In this document: piece by piece, positions 51,315-61,796 of the stretch
How the letters are laid out: every line of letters starts with the position of its first letter
How positions within the stretch are numbered: the first letter of the stretch is position 1
Assembly (NCBI GenBank): GCA_021737275.1
Contig: JAIPEE010000019.1
Span: 1 to 64,000 of the forward strand
Source of the DNA: Desulfobacterales bacterium
GTDB lineage: Bacteria > Desulfobacterota > Desulfobacteria > Desulfobacterales > JAIPEE01
Length of the DNA stretch: 64,000 bases
Reading direction: 5' to 3'
Translations under genes and position numbers: made by a program
The notes under the pieces: model-generated
The model's input: the letters and a program-made list of their open reading frames with translations, nothing else
What the model was told of the DNA's origin: nothing
Database searches by the model: none

Positions 51315-53588
51315 ATGAGTGAAAACAAGCTGGCGAAAAAATTTATCTCCGCAACGTCCATTTCAGAAAAAAAACGCCGAAAGCGTGAACTCGTTCTGAG
51401 TATCTGTATTTTATTTCTTATTGTTATTCTGACCCTTGTTGAATCCAGAACAGTTAACCTGGGTATTGACCTGCCGGTTTCCAGTACAATATTGATGTTC
51501 ATCCTGATGAATATCAATATCCTGTTGCTCATTCTCCTGCTTTTTCTTGTCTTCAGAAACTTGGTCAAGCTGATGTATGACCGGAGCCGAAAAGTTCTTG
51601 GTGCAAAACTTAGAACACGACTGGTTATTGCATTTATCATGCTGACACTTCTGCCGTCGACTGTGTTATTTTTTTTCTCACTTAAATTTATCACAAATAG
51701 TATTGAGTTCTGGTTTAGCATCCCAATTGAGGAGACGCTTGAAAGTTCTCTGAATGTCGGCAGACGCCTATACTCTTATGCTGAAGAGCATAACCGGTTC
51801 TATATAAAGCAGGTCGCATACCAGCTCAAAAAAAGAGAACTTTTAAATCCCGAAAAAAGGGATGAACTTTCACAGTATATTCAGGTGGTACAACGTTATT
51901 TTAATATTCATGCCGTTGAAATCTACTCCACCAATACAGACAGAATTACATTTGCCATTGACCAGCAGCTGGAAGATAACCCCTTCAGTGTTATCTCTGC
52001 AGACAATCTTCAGAAAGCCATCCCGCCATCAGGTGTCCGATCCATCACCGAAGCAATAGAAAACGGCGAATTAATAAGAACCATCGGCACCACACCTTTT
52101 GGTATTGAACCGGCCAGTGCCGCTGCCTTTATTGTTCTGACAGACCTTATACCACCTGATCTTTCTGAAGACCTTGCTGGTATTTCCAGTGGCTTTAATG
52201 CGTATAAGGAGAGAAAACTATATAAAAAATTCTTTCAGATCAGTTTCTATATCGCTCTTTCCATTGTTGCACTTCTGGTTGTATTCAGTGCTATCTGGTA
52301 TGGTTTCCGCATTGCACAGTCCATTAGTATTCCCATAATGGAACTTGCCGAAGGTACAAAAAAAGTAGCCGAAGGAGATTTAAGCTTTACCATAGATCTT
52401 CAATCAGATGATGAAATCGGCAGTCTCGTCAACTCTTTTAATAAGATGACCAGAGATCTCAGAGCCAACAGAGAACAACTTGAGCGATCTGCTCAAATGC
52501 TCAGTAAGCAGAATATCGAAATCGAAGAGAAAAGGCAGTATATGGAGATTGTTCTCAAAAATGTCTCCACCGGGGTCATTACCATAGATGCGGACGGCGT
52601 TATAACAACCATGAACAAGTCGGCTGAAAGGATGCTCAACCTTTCTGCTAAAGAGGTTATGAATAAGAACTACAAAATGCTTTTGGGCGAACCCCACCTC
52701 AAACTTGCCGAAGAGGCAATGAGATCACTTGCCTCAACCCGGGATAATGCGATTGAGTTACCCGTAAAACTTTCCATCAGCGGAAAACCGAGAAGCTTTG
52801 CTGTAAATGTTAATGCCTTAAAAAGTGATACTGAAAAACAGTTAGGTATCATCATCGTATTTGATGACCTTACTGAACTGGAAAAGGCCCAGCGTGTGAC
52901 CGCATGGCGAAATGTCGCCAGAAGAATTGCCCATGAAGTTAAAAATCCGTTGACCCCGATCAAGCTTTCTGCCCAGCGCCTCAAACGAAAATTTGCAAAA
53001 ACGGTTAATGACCCGATTTTTGACGAATGCACGGGCATGATAATTGATCATGTTGATATTATTAGAAATCTTGTAAATGAGTTTTCTACATTTGCAAAAT
53101 TTCCCACATCAAATCTCAGACCGGATGAACTGCCGCCCATTATCAACGAAACACTTGCGCTGTATCGGGAAGGCTATCCAAATGTCAACTTTGAATTCAG
53201 TATAAAAGATGAAATACCGCGCCTGAACCTTGACCGCCAGCAAATAAAACAGGCTCTGATAAATCTTATTGATAATGCGATAGCCTCCATCAGGGCTTCC
53301 GGAAAAATTACAATCATATTGACCCACGATCCTATATTAAAACTGATTCGCCTTGAGTTGTCAGATGACGGGGAGGGGCTTTCTGATGAAGTAAAGATGC
53401 GTCTTTTTGAACCTAACTTTTCTACCAAAAAGACCGGAATGGGCCTCGGGCTGACCATTGTCAGCACAATAGTATCCGACCATAAAGGCATGATCCAGGT
53501 TCAGGACAATCATCCCAGGGGTGCACGATTTGTTGTTGAGCTGCCGGTTCCGGATCTTAATCTGAATAAATCCGGAGGACATAAGTAA
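51315..53588 (+). CDS. ntrY: NtrY-like membrane sensor histidine kinase (HAMP-PAS-HisKA-HATPase)
   Basis: TM segments, HAMP, PAS, RRIAHEVKNPLTPIKLSAQRL H-box, GMGLGLTIVSTI G-box. Confidence 0.9.
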   Translation: MSENKLAKKFISATSISEKKRRKRELVLSICILFLIVILTLVESRTVNLGIDLPVSSTILMFILMNINILLLILLLFLVFRNLVKLMYDRSRKVLGAKLRTRLVIAFIMLTLLPSTVLFFFSLKFITNSIEFWFSIPIEETLESSLNVGRRLYSYAEEHNRFYIKQVAYQLKKRELLNPEKRDELSQYIQVVQRYFNIHAVEIYSTNTDRITFAIDQQLEDNPFSVISADNLQKAIPPSGVRSITEAIENGELIRTIGTTPFGIEPASAAAFIVLTDLIPPDLSEDLAGISSGFNAYKERKLYKKFFQISFYIALSIVALLVVFSAIWYGFRIAQSISIPIMELAEGTKKVAEGDLSFTIDLQSDDEIGSLVNSFNKMTRDLRANREQLERSAQMLSKQNIEIEEKRQYMEIVLKNVSTGVITIDADGVITTMNKSAERMLNLSAKEVMNKNYKMLLGEPHLKLAEEAMRSLASTRDNAIELPVKLSISGKPRSFAVNVNALKSDTEKQLGIIIVFDDLTELEKAQRVTAWRNVARRIAHEVKNPLTPIKLSAQRLKRKFAKTVNDPIFDECTGMIIDHVDIIRNLVNEFSTFAKFPTSNLRPDELPPIINETLALYREGYPNVNFEFSIKDEIPRLNLDRQQIKQALINLIDNAIASIRASGKITIILTHDPILKLIRLELSDDGEGLSDEVKMRLFEPNFSTKKTGMGLGLTIVSTIVSDHKGMIQVQDNHPRGARFVVELPVPDLNLNKSGGHK

Positions 53589-53664
53589 AGACCGGTTGCA
53601 AGCACAGCTTCCTTTTGGTATCATAAAATTTTATAAATAATTTTTGTGAAAGGATTTCTATCTG

Positions 53665-55026
53665 ATGTTTCCATCAATTCTGGTAGTTGATGATGAACCC
53701 AATATTCTTAAATCCATAAGCGGTCTGCTTTCTGATGAAGGTTTTGATGTTATTACTGCCTCAAACGGTTATGAAGCGTTGAAAATTATTGATGAGCAGT
53801 CGCCGGACCTGGTGCTTCTTGATATCTGGATGCCTGGCATCGATGGAATTGATACCCTTAAAGAGATTAAGGCCAACAATCCAATTACCCAGGTTATCAT
53901 TATTACCGGGCATGGTACGATTGAAACAGCAGTAAAGGCAACAAAACTGGGTGCATTTGATCTGATAGAAAAACCCCTTTCCATTGACAAGGTTATTGTT
54001 GCCATTAATAATGCCCTGAACTTCAGGCGGCTTGAGGAAGAGAATAAATACCTCCGGACTAAAACATTACAAAAACACTCCATCACCGGCAACAGTCCTG
54101 CCATCATGGAGTTGAAAAAACAGATCAGTACTGCAGCACCGACAGATTCCTGGATACTTATTTCAGGTGAAAACGGAACCGGCAAGGAACTGGTGGCACG
54201 AACCATTCACCAATTGAGCCAGAGAGCTGAAGAGCCGCTGGTTGATGTAAACTGTGCTGCCATCCCTGAAAAGCTTATAGAAAGTGAACTTTTCGGACAT
54301 GAAAAGGGCGCTATCAAGGGTTCCACCACAAGGAAACGCGGCAAATTTGAACTGGCCGGAAGCGGCACCGTCCTGCTAGATGAAGTTGGCGATATGAGTA
54401 TAACCACACAGGGCAAAATGCTGCGCGTTCTTCAGGAGCAGCAATATCAGCGGATGGGCGGAACAAGAACGCTAAGCCTTGATGTCAGAATTATTGCTGC
54501 AACCAACAAGGATCTGAAAAAGGAAATTGAAAAGAAAAAATTCAGAGAAGAACTCTATTATCGATTAAATGTTATCCCGATTGATGTACCACCCCTGAGG
54601 GATCGTGCAGAAGATATCCCATTGCTGGCGGATACATTTCTTGGTGAATATGCTAGACAGACAAGGACCGGCAAAAAAGAGATGACTCCTGAAACAGTTG
54701 AGCTTCTTAATAAGTACTGGTGGCCCGGCAACGTACGTGAATTAAAAAATCTTATTGAACGCCTGGCCATCATGGTAGACAAAGATATAATTGAGGTTTC
54801 CGATCTTCCTGAACCGTATAATATCAAAATCACAGATAAAACATCTGTTGAATCTGCCCTGTTTTTAAAAGACAGTTTAGCTGATGCCAGAACAGCTTTT
54901 GAAAAGGAGTTTATAGAGCGTAAGCTCTTACAGTTTGATAATGATGCAGTAAAAACGGCAAAAACGTTGGGCATCAAGCAGACAACCATTCAAAAAATCC
55001 TTGGGCAGGAGAAAGCTGCCGATTAA
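53665..55026 (+). CDS. ntrX: NtrX/NtrC-family sigma54-dependent response regulator
   Basis: Receiver LVVDDEP...LLDIWMPG; AAA+ GENGTGKELVART, DVNCAAIPEKLIESELFGHEKGA; C-terminal HTH. ESELFGHEKGAIKG differs from the usual GAFTGA. Confidence 0.92.
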   Translation: MFPSILVVDDEPNILKSISGLLSDEGFDVITASNGYEALKIIDEQSPDLVLLDIWMPGIDGIDTLKEIKANNPITQVIIITGHGTIETAVKATKLGAFDLIEKPLSIDKVIVAINNALNFRRLEEENKYLRTKTLQKHSITGNSPAIMELKKQISTAAPTDSWILISGENGTGKELVARTIHQLSQRAEEPLVDVNCAAIPEKLIESELFGHEKGAIKGSTTRKRGKFELAGSGTVLLDEVGDMSITTQGKMLRVLQEQQYQRMGGTRTLSLDVRIIAATNKDLKKEIEKKKFREELYYRLNVIPIDVPPLRDRAEDIPLLADTFLGEYARQTRTGKKEMTPETVELLNKYWWPGNVRELKNLIERLAIMVDKDIIEVSDLPEPYNIKITDKTSVESALFLKDSLADARTAFEKEFIERKLLQFDNDAVKTAKTLGIKQTTIQKILGQEKAAD

Positions 55027-55027
55027 T

Positions 55028-55588
55028 ATGGGGTTACGGGTTATTGCCGGTTCTCTCAGAGGGAGAAAACTTTCCACCGTCAAGGGAAATTCTGTTCGAC
55101 CTACGGCTGACAGAGTTCGGGAATCTATTTTTAATATTTTGTCAGCAGAAATTGCCGCATCACAGATCCTGGACCTTTTTTCCGGTACAGGCGCGCTAGG
55201 TATAGAGGCTTTGAGCCGCGGTGCAGAAGCTGCTGTTTTTGTTGACCGGCAACAAAATTCACTTGCTGCTGTCGAAAAAAATATTAATGTTTGCGGGCTC
55301 CTTGAAAAGACAAAAATCATTTGCTGGAACATTTCACATAACCTGAGTTGCCTTAAGGCATACAGAGAAAGATTTAATATGGTCTTTATGGATCCGCCTT
55401 ATAACAAAAACCATATAGCACCAACACTGCTCTCTCTTAAAAAAAGTGAATCACTTTGCCACAATGCAATCATCACCGTGGAACATTCACCACAGGAATT
55501 AATACCTGAGGATATTGAGTCCTTTACCTTAAAGAATCAACGAAAATATGGCCGTACAATGATTTCATTTTTAACATATAAAATTTAA
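55028..55588 (+). CDS. rsmD: 16S rRNA (guanine(966)-N(2))-methyltransferase
   Basis: MGLRVIAGSLRGRKL, VRPTADRVRESIFNIL, DLFSGTGALGIEALSRGA, FMDPPYNK. Confidence 0.95.
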   Translation: MGLRVIAGSLRGRKLSTVKGNSVRPTADRVRESIFNILSAEIAASQILDLFSGTGALGIEALSRGAEAAVFVDRQQNSLAAVEKNINVCGLLEKTKIICWNISHNLSCLKAYRERFNMVFMDPPYNKNHIAPTLLSLKKSESLCHNAIITVEHSPQELIPEDIESFTLKNQRKYGRTMISFLTYKI

Positions 55589-55610
55589 TTTTATAAAGGA
55601 TAATTACCTT

Positions 55611-56102
55611 ATGAATAGGATTGCTATTTATCCCGGATCATTTGATCCGGTCACGAACGGACATCTTGATATTATCAAAAGAGGCCTGAGACTTTTTGAC
55701 AAAGTTATTGTGGCCATATTGAAGAACCCTGAAAAAATTCCGCTCTTTACTGTTGAAGAACGGATGGAAATGCTTGAAGTAAGCTGTAAAGGGTTGGGAA
55801 ATGTTGAGCTGGGCACCTTCGATGGCCTGCTTGTTGATTTTGCAGCTCAAAAGGATGCGGTTGCGATTTTAAGAGGTATGCGAGCCGTATCCGACTTTGA
55901 TTATGAATTTCAGCTGGCGCTTATCAATCGTAGTTTTAAACGAGAAATCGAATCCGTCTTTCTGATGACAGGCCTGAGGTGGATTTTTACAAGTTCTTCG
56001 ATTATAAAAGAAGCTGCCCGCTTTGGTGGAGATATTACCGCCATGGTGCCACCGATAGCATGTGAAAAATTAAAAGAGAAACTTAAACTCCCCCACCTTT
56101 AA
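55611..56102 (+). CDS. coaD: Pantetheine-phosphate adenylyltransferase
   Basis: AIYPGSFDPVTNGHLDIIKRG; LRGMRAVSDFDYEFQLA. Confidence 0.97.
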   Translation: MNRIAIYPGSFDPVTNGHLDIIKRGLRLFDKVIVAILKNPEKIPLFTVEERMEMLEVSCKGLGNVELGTFDGLLVDFAAQKDAVAILRGMRAVSDFDYEFQLALINRSFKREIESVFLMTGLRWIFTSSSIIKEAARFGGDITAMVPPIACEKLKEKLKLPHL

Positions 56103-56112
56103 AGATATTATT

Positions 56113-57015
56113 ATGGATTTGTGGCAATTAAATATATTCTGCAAGGTGGTTGAGCTAAAGAGTTTTTCTAAAACGGCTGAGCTGATAAGGCTTTCGCAAC
56201 CTACCATAAGCAGTCATATGAAAGATCTGGAGAACCATTTTGGTTGCCGCCTCATTGACCGTCTTTCAAAAGAAGCCGTTCCTACAGAAGCCGGCAAACT
56301 GCTTTATCATTATGCACTAAAACTGACAAGTTTACGTGATGAGACTGAAACGGCGCTTGCTGAATTTCATGGAAAAATGAAAGGAAGACTGACAGTTGGC
56401 GGCAGTACAATTCCCGGCCAGTATATCTTGCCGAAACTGATTGGCAATTTTATCAGAAAGTATCCTGATGTAAGAATTTCCCTGAAAATCGGAGATACGG
56501 ATACGATTCTGGATAATATTACTTCGGGTGAAACAGCCCTTGGTATTGTCGGCGCCACAACCGCCCATAAGCAGCTCATACAGGAAAAAGTTTTTGAAGA
56601 TAGCATGTGTCTTGTTGTACCTACCGGACACAAATGGGCTAAAAAAAAACAGATCAGTATGGCATTACTGCATGGCGAGCCGTTTATTATCAGGGAGTCC
56701 GGCTCCGGCACTCTTAAATCAATTCAAAGAGGCCTTTCCGATAACACGATGAATATTCATGCGCTAAATATTATTGCTGAGCTTGGCAGCACAGAGGCTG
56801 TGCGCCAGGGGATAAAGAACAATCTTGGTGTGTCTATACTATCCAGATTAGCTGTAGCTGAGGATATAAAAACAGGCACTTTAAAATCGCTTGATATCAA
56901 AGAACTCAACCTGGCCCAGTCATTCTACCTGACAACCCACAAACACCGCAGCCAATCGCCAATATGCAGTTCTTTCAATAGTTTTATTAAAACGTCTCTA
57001 CTGTCATTTGAATAA
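56113..57015 (+). CDS. LysR-family regulator (selenium-metabolism-associated type)
   Basis: MDLWQLNIFCKVVELKSFSKTAELIRLSQPTISSHMKDLE; subfamily call from overall resemblance. Confidence 0.8.
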   Translation: MDLWQLNIFCKVVELKSFSKTAELIRLSQPTISSHMKDLENHFGCRLIDRLSKEAVPTEAGKLLYHYALKLTSLRDETETALAEFHGKMKGRLTVGGSTIPGQYILPKLIGNFIRKYPDVRISLKIGDTDTILDNITSGETALGIVGATTAHKQLIQEKVFEDSMCLVVPTGHKWAKKKQISMALLHGEPFIIRESGSGTLKSIQRGLSDNTMNIHALNIIAELGSTEAVRQGIKNNLGVSILSRLAVAEDIKTGTLKSLDIKELNLAQSFYLTTHKHRSQSPICSSFNSFIKTSLLSFE

Positions 57016-57060
57016 AATTTTTTATACTGATTCTCCAAACAACCACTCAGGATAAACATT

Positions 57061-59229
57061 ATGACAAAAGACCTTTCACCACATGCACAGATCGTTCTTG
57101 AAAAACGTTATCTGAAAAAAGATCAGCACGGTAAGGTTATTGAAACGCCTGAAGCTCTTTTCAAAAGAGTTGCTGAAAACATCGCTGCTGCGGATATAAA
57201 ATTTGATGCTGATGCTGATATTGAAAAGACAGAGCTGAAATTTTTCAAACTGTTAAACAGCCTCTGGTTTATTCCCAACTCCCCAACACTGATGAATGCC
57301 GGTCGAAAGCTTGGCCAGCTGGCCGCATGCTTTGTATTGCCGCTGGAAGATTCAATGGAGGGCATTTTTGAGACCCTTAAACATACCGCTATGATCCATA
57401 AGAGCGGAGGCGGCACCGGATTTTCCTTCTCACGGATTCGCCCGGCACAGGATGTAGTGCTTTCAACTGCAGGCATATCCAGTGGACCGCTTTCATTCAT
57501 GACCGTTTTTGATGGTGCCACTGAAACTGTTAAGCAGGGCGGCACACGAAGGGGTGCCAACATGGGCGTTTTGAGGGTCGACCATCCGGATATTGAGGTT
57601 TTTATCGAGAGTAAAAACGATATCGGGCTTTTGAATAATTTTAACATCTCGGTGGCACTGACGGATGTTTTTATTCAGGCCCTTGAACAAAACGGAAACT
57701 ATGAGTTGATCAACCCCCGTACAGGCACTTCAGTGAAAAGCCTTCCGGCCAAATCAGTTTTTGATATGATTGTCAATTCTGCATGGCAGACCGGTGAGCC
57801 GGGTATTATTTTTCTGGACCGCATAAACAGAAATAACCCTACACCCAACATTGGAGAATTTGAAGCAACAAATCCTTGTGGTGAACAGCCGCTCCTGCCC
57901 TATGAATCATGCACACTGGGTTCCATTAATCTTTCCAGAATGGTTACCAAAAATACGCTTAACATAAAACGCTTGAAACAGACGGTTCATGACGCCGTAC
58001 ACTTTCTGGATAATGTTATTGAGGTCAACAAATACCCGCTGCCATTAATAGAAAAAAATAGTAAAGATACGCGCAAGATAGGTCTTGGTGTAATGGGGTT
58101 TGCCGATATGCTGATCCGGATGGGTATCCCTTATGATTCAGACGAGGCCGTTGCTGAAGCTGAAAAAGTGATGGCTTTTATTACTGAAGAATCAAAAGCG
58201 GCATCTGCAAGGCTTGCAAAAAAACGCGGCAATTTTCCCAAATACAGCGGCAGTATATATGATAATCCTGAAACACCATATATGCGAAATGCCACAACAA
58301 CTACGATTGCACCAACCGGAACCATCAGCATTATTGCCGGTACCTCCAGTGGTATTGAACCAATATTTGCCGTGGCTCATGAAAGACATGTTCTGAATGG
58401 AGAGGTCTTCTATGAAATTCATTCCTCTTTTGTAAAAGCAGCAAAAGCGGAAGGTTTCTTTAAAAAAACAATGGCCGAACAAATTGCTGTTTCCGGATCT
58501 ATCCAAAACATTGAATCTGTTCCGGACCATATTAAAAATATTTACAAAACAAGCCATGATATCTCCACCAAATGGCATATAAAAATTCAGGCTGCATTTC
58601 AAAAATATACAGACAATGCTGTTTCCAAAACTGTAAATCTTCCAGCTGAGGCCACTACAAATGATGTTGAAAATGTATACCTCTCTGCCTACAATCAGGG
58701 ATGCAAAGGCGTCACAATTTACCGATATGGCAGCAGGGATCACCAGGTACTGAATATCGGCAGGCAGAAAGCAGCTGAGGACAAGATTGCCCCGAGAGCA
58801 CGCCCCCAGCGTACGCAGGGTATTACTGAAAGAATTCAGACCGGCTGCGGCAAGCTTTATGTTACGATCAATTCTGACGAAAAGGGTATTTGCGAAGTTT
58901 TTGCACAGATGGGTAAAACCGGTGGATGCGCCTCTTCTCAAATTGAGGCTGCCGGGCGCTTAATATCTCTTGCACTTCGGTCGGGTGTAAAAAGCGATGC
59001 AATTATCAAACAGCTCATTGGTATCCGGTGCCCGTCTCCTGCATGGCAAAATGGTTCCATGGTGCTTTCCTGCCCTGATGCCATTGCACAGGTTGTTAAA
59101 AAGGCAACTAATTCTGATTTTGTTGAATCCAACAAAGTTATGGGTAGCTGCCCGGAATGCAGCAGCTCTCTTTCACATGAAGAGGGCTGTCTGATCTGTC
59201 ATGCCTGCGGATTTTCCAAGTGTGGATAA
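57061..59229 (+). CDS. nrdJ: Adenosylcobalamin-dependent (class II) ribonucleotide reductase
   Basis: NSPTLMNAGRKLGQLAACFVLPLEDSMEGIFETLKHTA; HKSGGGTGFSFSRIRP; NPCGEQPLLPYESC; C-terminal zinc-ribbon CPECSSS...CLICHACGFSKC. Confidence 0.95.
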   Translation: MTKDLSPHAQIVLEKRYLKKDQHGKVIETPEALFKRVAENIAAADIKFDADADIEKTELKFFKLLNSLWFIPNSPTLMNAGRKLGQLAACFVLPLEDSMEGIFETLKHTAMIHKSGGGTGFSFSRIRPAQDVVLSTAGISSGPLSFMTVFDGATETVKQGGTRRGANMGVLRVDHPDIEVFIESKNDIGLLNNFNISVALTDVFIQALEQNGNYELINPRTGTSVKSLPAKSVFDMIVNSAWQTGEPGIIFLDRINRNNPTPNIGEFEATNPCGEQPLLPYESCTLGSINLSRMVTKNTLNIKRLKQTVHDAVHFLDNVIEVNKYPLPLIEKNSKDTRKIGLGVMGFADMLIRMGIPYDSDEAVAEAEKVMAFITEESKAASARLAKKRGNFPKYSGSIYDNPETPYMRNATTTTIAPTGTISIIAGTSSGIEPIFAVAHERHVLNGEVFYEIHSSFVKAAKAEGFFKKTMAEQIAVSGSIQNIESVPDHIKNIYKTSHDISTKWHIKIQAAFQKYTDNAVSKTVNLPAEATTNDVENVYLSAYNQGCKGVTIYRYGSRDHQVLNIGRQKAAEDKIAPRARPQRTQGITERIQTGCGKLYVTINSDEKGICEVFAQMGKTGGCASSQIEAAGRLISLALRSGVKSDAIIKQLIGIRCPSPAWQNGSMVLSCPDAIAQVVKKATNSDFVESNKVMGSCPECSSSLSHEEGCLICHACGFSKCG

Positions 59230-59244
59230 TGTTTTAAATTTGGT

Positions 59245-59829
59245 TTAGTGAATAAAAATCTTTATGGCTATAAATCCGGCAATCAATAGGATGGTAAAGG
59301 AAACTGCCAGGATATTGAAGTATTTATCAATAAATGATTGAATTTGAGGACCGAAAATATAAATTAATCCGCCGACAATAAAAAATCGTGCCGAACGTGA
59401 AATTAGTGATGCAAAGACAAAGACGGGAAAGTTGATGCCAAAGGCACCGGCGGATATGGTAAAAACCTTGTAAGGTACGGGTGTAAAACCTGCAATGCCA
59501 ATAGCAAGGGCATCATATTCTTTATATAGTGTTCCGATGTAATCATATTTTGATGAAAGGCCGTAGAAATTGATAATCTCATTACCAATACCGCCCATAA
59601 ATTTCCAGCCGATCAGATAACCAAAGCATCCGCCAAGCACTGACCCGACTGAACAGATAAATGCATATTTATATGATTTTTTAGGAATGGCTACGGCCAG
59701 CGCTACAAGCAGAATGTCGGGCGGTATCGGGAAAAAGGATGATTCGCAAAACGCCAGTATAAAAAGAGCCCAGGTGCCATATGGTGTTTCCGCCCAGTGA
59801 AGTATCCAGTCATAAAGACGTCTGAACAC
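59245..59829 (-). CDS. DedA/YqaA-family membrane protein
   Basis: FCESSFFPIPPDILL...GSVLGGCFGYLIG motifs. Confidence 0.88.
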   Translation of the reverse strand: MFRRLYDWILHWAETPYGTWALFILAFCESSFFPIPPDILLVALAVAIPKKSYKYAFICSVGSVLGGCFGYLIGWKFMGGIGNEIINFYGLSSKYDYIGTLYKEYDALAIGIAGFTPVPYKVFTISAGAFGINFPVFVFASLISRSARFFIVGGLIYIFGPQIQSFIDKYFNILAVSFTILLIAGFIAIKIFIH

Positions 59830-59831
59830 AG

Positions 59832-60488
59832 TTATTCACTCCATCCGTGTTCGCCTATCAGCTTTACAAAACGGCATCCGCCAAGACTCTCTTTATAAAC
59901 TCCTTTTTCATCGCGGTGGATCCTGATCAGCTCCTGGGAGTGTTGAGTTCCAACCGGCAGTACCATACGTCCCCCCACCGCAAGCTGGTCTACCAGCGTC
60001 TGGGGTATCTCCGGCGCACCGGCTGTAACGATAATGGCATCAAAAGGGCTTTCGTCAGGCCATCCGTTGGTGCCGTCTGAATACCGGGTTACAATATTAT
60101 GATACCGAAGCTTATCAAAAAGTTTACGTGTTCTCTGGAGAATCGGCAGAATTCTTTCAATGGTATAGACGCGATATGCTATTTCAGCAATAATGGCTGT
60201 CTGAAATCCGGAGCCGGTTCCAATCTCAAGCACACGATCATCTTCTGTAAGTTGCAATGCCTGAGTCATCTCGGAAACAATGTAAGGCTGGGATATTGTC
60301 TGCTGTTCACCGATTGGTAGCGGAAAATCACCATACGCCTGATCCATCAGAGCCTCACTGACAAAAAGATGCCTAGGGACACGCCGAAACGCTTTCAACA
60401 CTCTGGAATCGGTTACTCCGCGGGCCTCAATCTGCCGTTTAACCATCTCTTCGCGCAACCGTTCAAATTTCAAGGAATCTTTAACCAT
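59832..60488 (-). CDS. pcm: Protein-L-isoaspartate O-methyltransferase
   Basis: [39 protein letters not shown]. Confidence 0.95.
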   Translation of the reverse strand: MVKDSLKFERLREEMVKRQIEARGVTDSRVLKAFRRVPRHLFVSEALMDQAYGDFPLPIGEQQTISQPYIVSEMTQALQLTEDDRVLEIGTGSGFQTAIIAEIAYRVYTIERILPILQRTRKLFDKLRYHNIVTRYSDGTNGWPDESPFDAIIVTAGAPEIPQTLVDQLAVGGRMVLPVGTQHSQELIRIHRDEKGVYKESLGGCRFVKLIGEHGWSE

Positions 60489-60735
60489 AGCCTATTGCAT
60501 CTATCAATTCACAGTGTTCTCGTCAAGAAGTTACAATTTTATATCCTTTATTTATAGTCTTTATAAAAAAATCAATTTGCCCATGCAACATATTTAGTAT
60601 ATATTGCTATAAATTTTGTTCTTTGATCTCTTTTACCAAAACCTTTCTGACGCGCTTAATAAATTGGCAGGTGGTTGGTTTAATTTATCATGAAGGAAAT
60701 TTTATTCTTTCTAATTATTAAATCAGGATCTTTTC

Positions 60736-60984
60736 ATGGACAGTACTCGATTTCTGGTATTTGGTGCCCTTTCATCCATAATTGTCATTACTTTTGGTGT
60801 TGTTGGATATATGGTTGTTGAAGGATGGCCCCTCCTTGATTCTCTTTATATGACAATAATTACGCTCACCACCGTAGGTTACGAGGAGGTCCACCAACTT
60901 AGTCCTTCCGGACGGACGTTTACCATTTTTCTTATTATTACAGGTGTCAGCTTCTTTTTATACATGGCAAGTGCCATGGTTTAA
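60736..60984 (+). CDS. Potassium channel pore module (two-TM Ion_trans_2), terminated by in-frame TAA
   Basis: Selectivity filter TLTTVGYEE between two hydrophobic segments; same frame as the next ORF. Confidence 0.8.
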   Translation: MDSTRFLVFGALSSIIVITFGVVGYMVVEGWPLLDSLYMTIITLTTVGYEEVHQLSPSGRTFTIFLIITGVSFFLYMASAMV

Positions 60985-60987
60985 TTC

Positions 60988-61737
60988 ATGGTTGAAGGAC
61001 GCATCAGGGAGTTACTGGGGAGGAAAAAATTGGACAGAAAAATCAATCGGCTAAAGGAACACTATATTGTCTGCGGCTATGGACGCATAGGAAGAGTGCT
61101 TTGCAACAAACTTAGAAAAAAGCCCATTGACCTTGTTGTTATTGATTCAAGCGAAGATTTGATCAACGTTATGGAGGAAGATGGCGTGCTCTATATACCG
61201 GGTAATGCCTCTGATGAGACTATACTTAAGCAGTCCGGTATAGAAAAAGCTAAGGGTCTTGTGGCTGCGCTGGCTACAGATACAGATAATGTCTTTCTTA
61301 TTCTGACCGCTAAACAGCTGAACCCCGATCTGTTTATTGTAGCGCGAGCAACACATGAATCTGCCAAATCCAAGCTGTTTGCCGCCGGTGCGGACCTTGT
61401 AGAGTCCCCCTATGATTTGGGCGCTGCCAGGATGGCACAAAGAATTATAAACCCCACGGTAACCGACTTTCTGGATCTTGCCTTTACCCATAAACGTAAA
61501 GATATTCAAATGGAAGAGATCCCTGTAAAACCGGAATCAAAGTTGGCCGATGTAGCACTCATGGATTCCGGAATCAGACAGGAATTCAACCTGATTATCA
61601 TTGCCATCAAGCAAGCCAATGGCGGCATGTTATTCAACCCGTCATTTGAGTCGAGAATCACACCAGGTGAAACAGTTATTGCAGTTGGTGAAGTGGATAG
61701 CTTAGAGCGCCTTGCAAAAGTTTTAAACCCTTCATAA
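60988..61737 (+). CDS. TrkA-N/RCK NAD-binding module of the split potassium channel
   Basis: HYIVCGYGRIGRVLCNKL Rossmann motif; TrkA_C-like C-terminus; in frame with the upstream pore ORF across TAA-TTC-ATG. Confidence 0.85.
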   Translation: MVEGRIRELLGRKKLDRKINRLKEHYIVCGYGRIGRVLCNKLRKKPIDLVVIDSSEDLINVMEEDGVLYIPGNASDETILKQSGIEKAKGLVAALATDTDNVFLILTAKQLNPDLFIVARATHESAKSKLFAAGADLVESPYDLGAARMAQRIINPTVTDFLDLAFTHKRKDIQMEEIPVKPESKLADVALMDSGIRQEFNLIIIAIKQANGGMLFNPSFESRITPGETVIAVGEVDSLERLAKVLNPS

Positions 61738-61739
61738 AA

Positions 61740-61778
61740 AATGCGACAGATAATATTATCTGCCGCATTAATTTTTTT
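61740..61778 (+). terminator. Intrinsic terminator between convergent genes
   Basis: AATGCG-a-CAGATAATATTATCTG-c-CGCATT then AATTTTTTT. Confidence 0.75.
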
Positions 61779-61796
61779 CTATCTGCTATTAAAATC

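Noticed and set aside
60660-60700. TTGGCAGGTGGTTGGTTT as a sigma54 promoter
   Set aside because: Lacks the -12 GC element at the required spacing.
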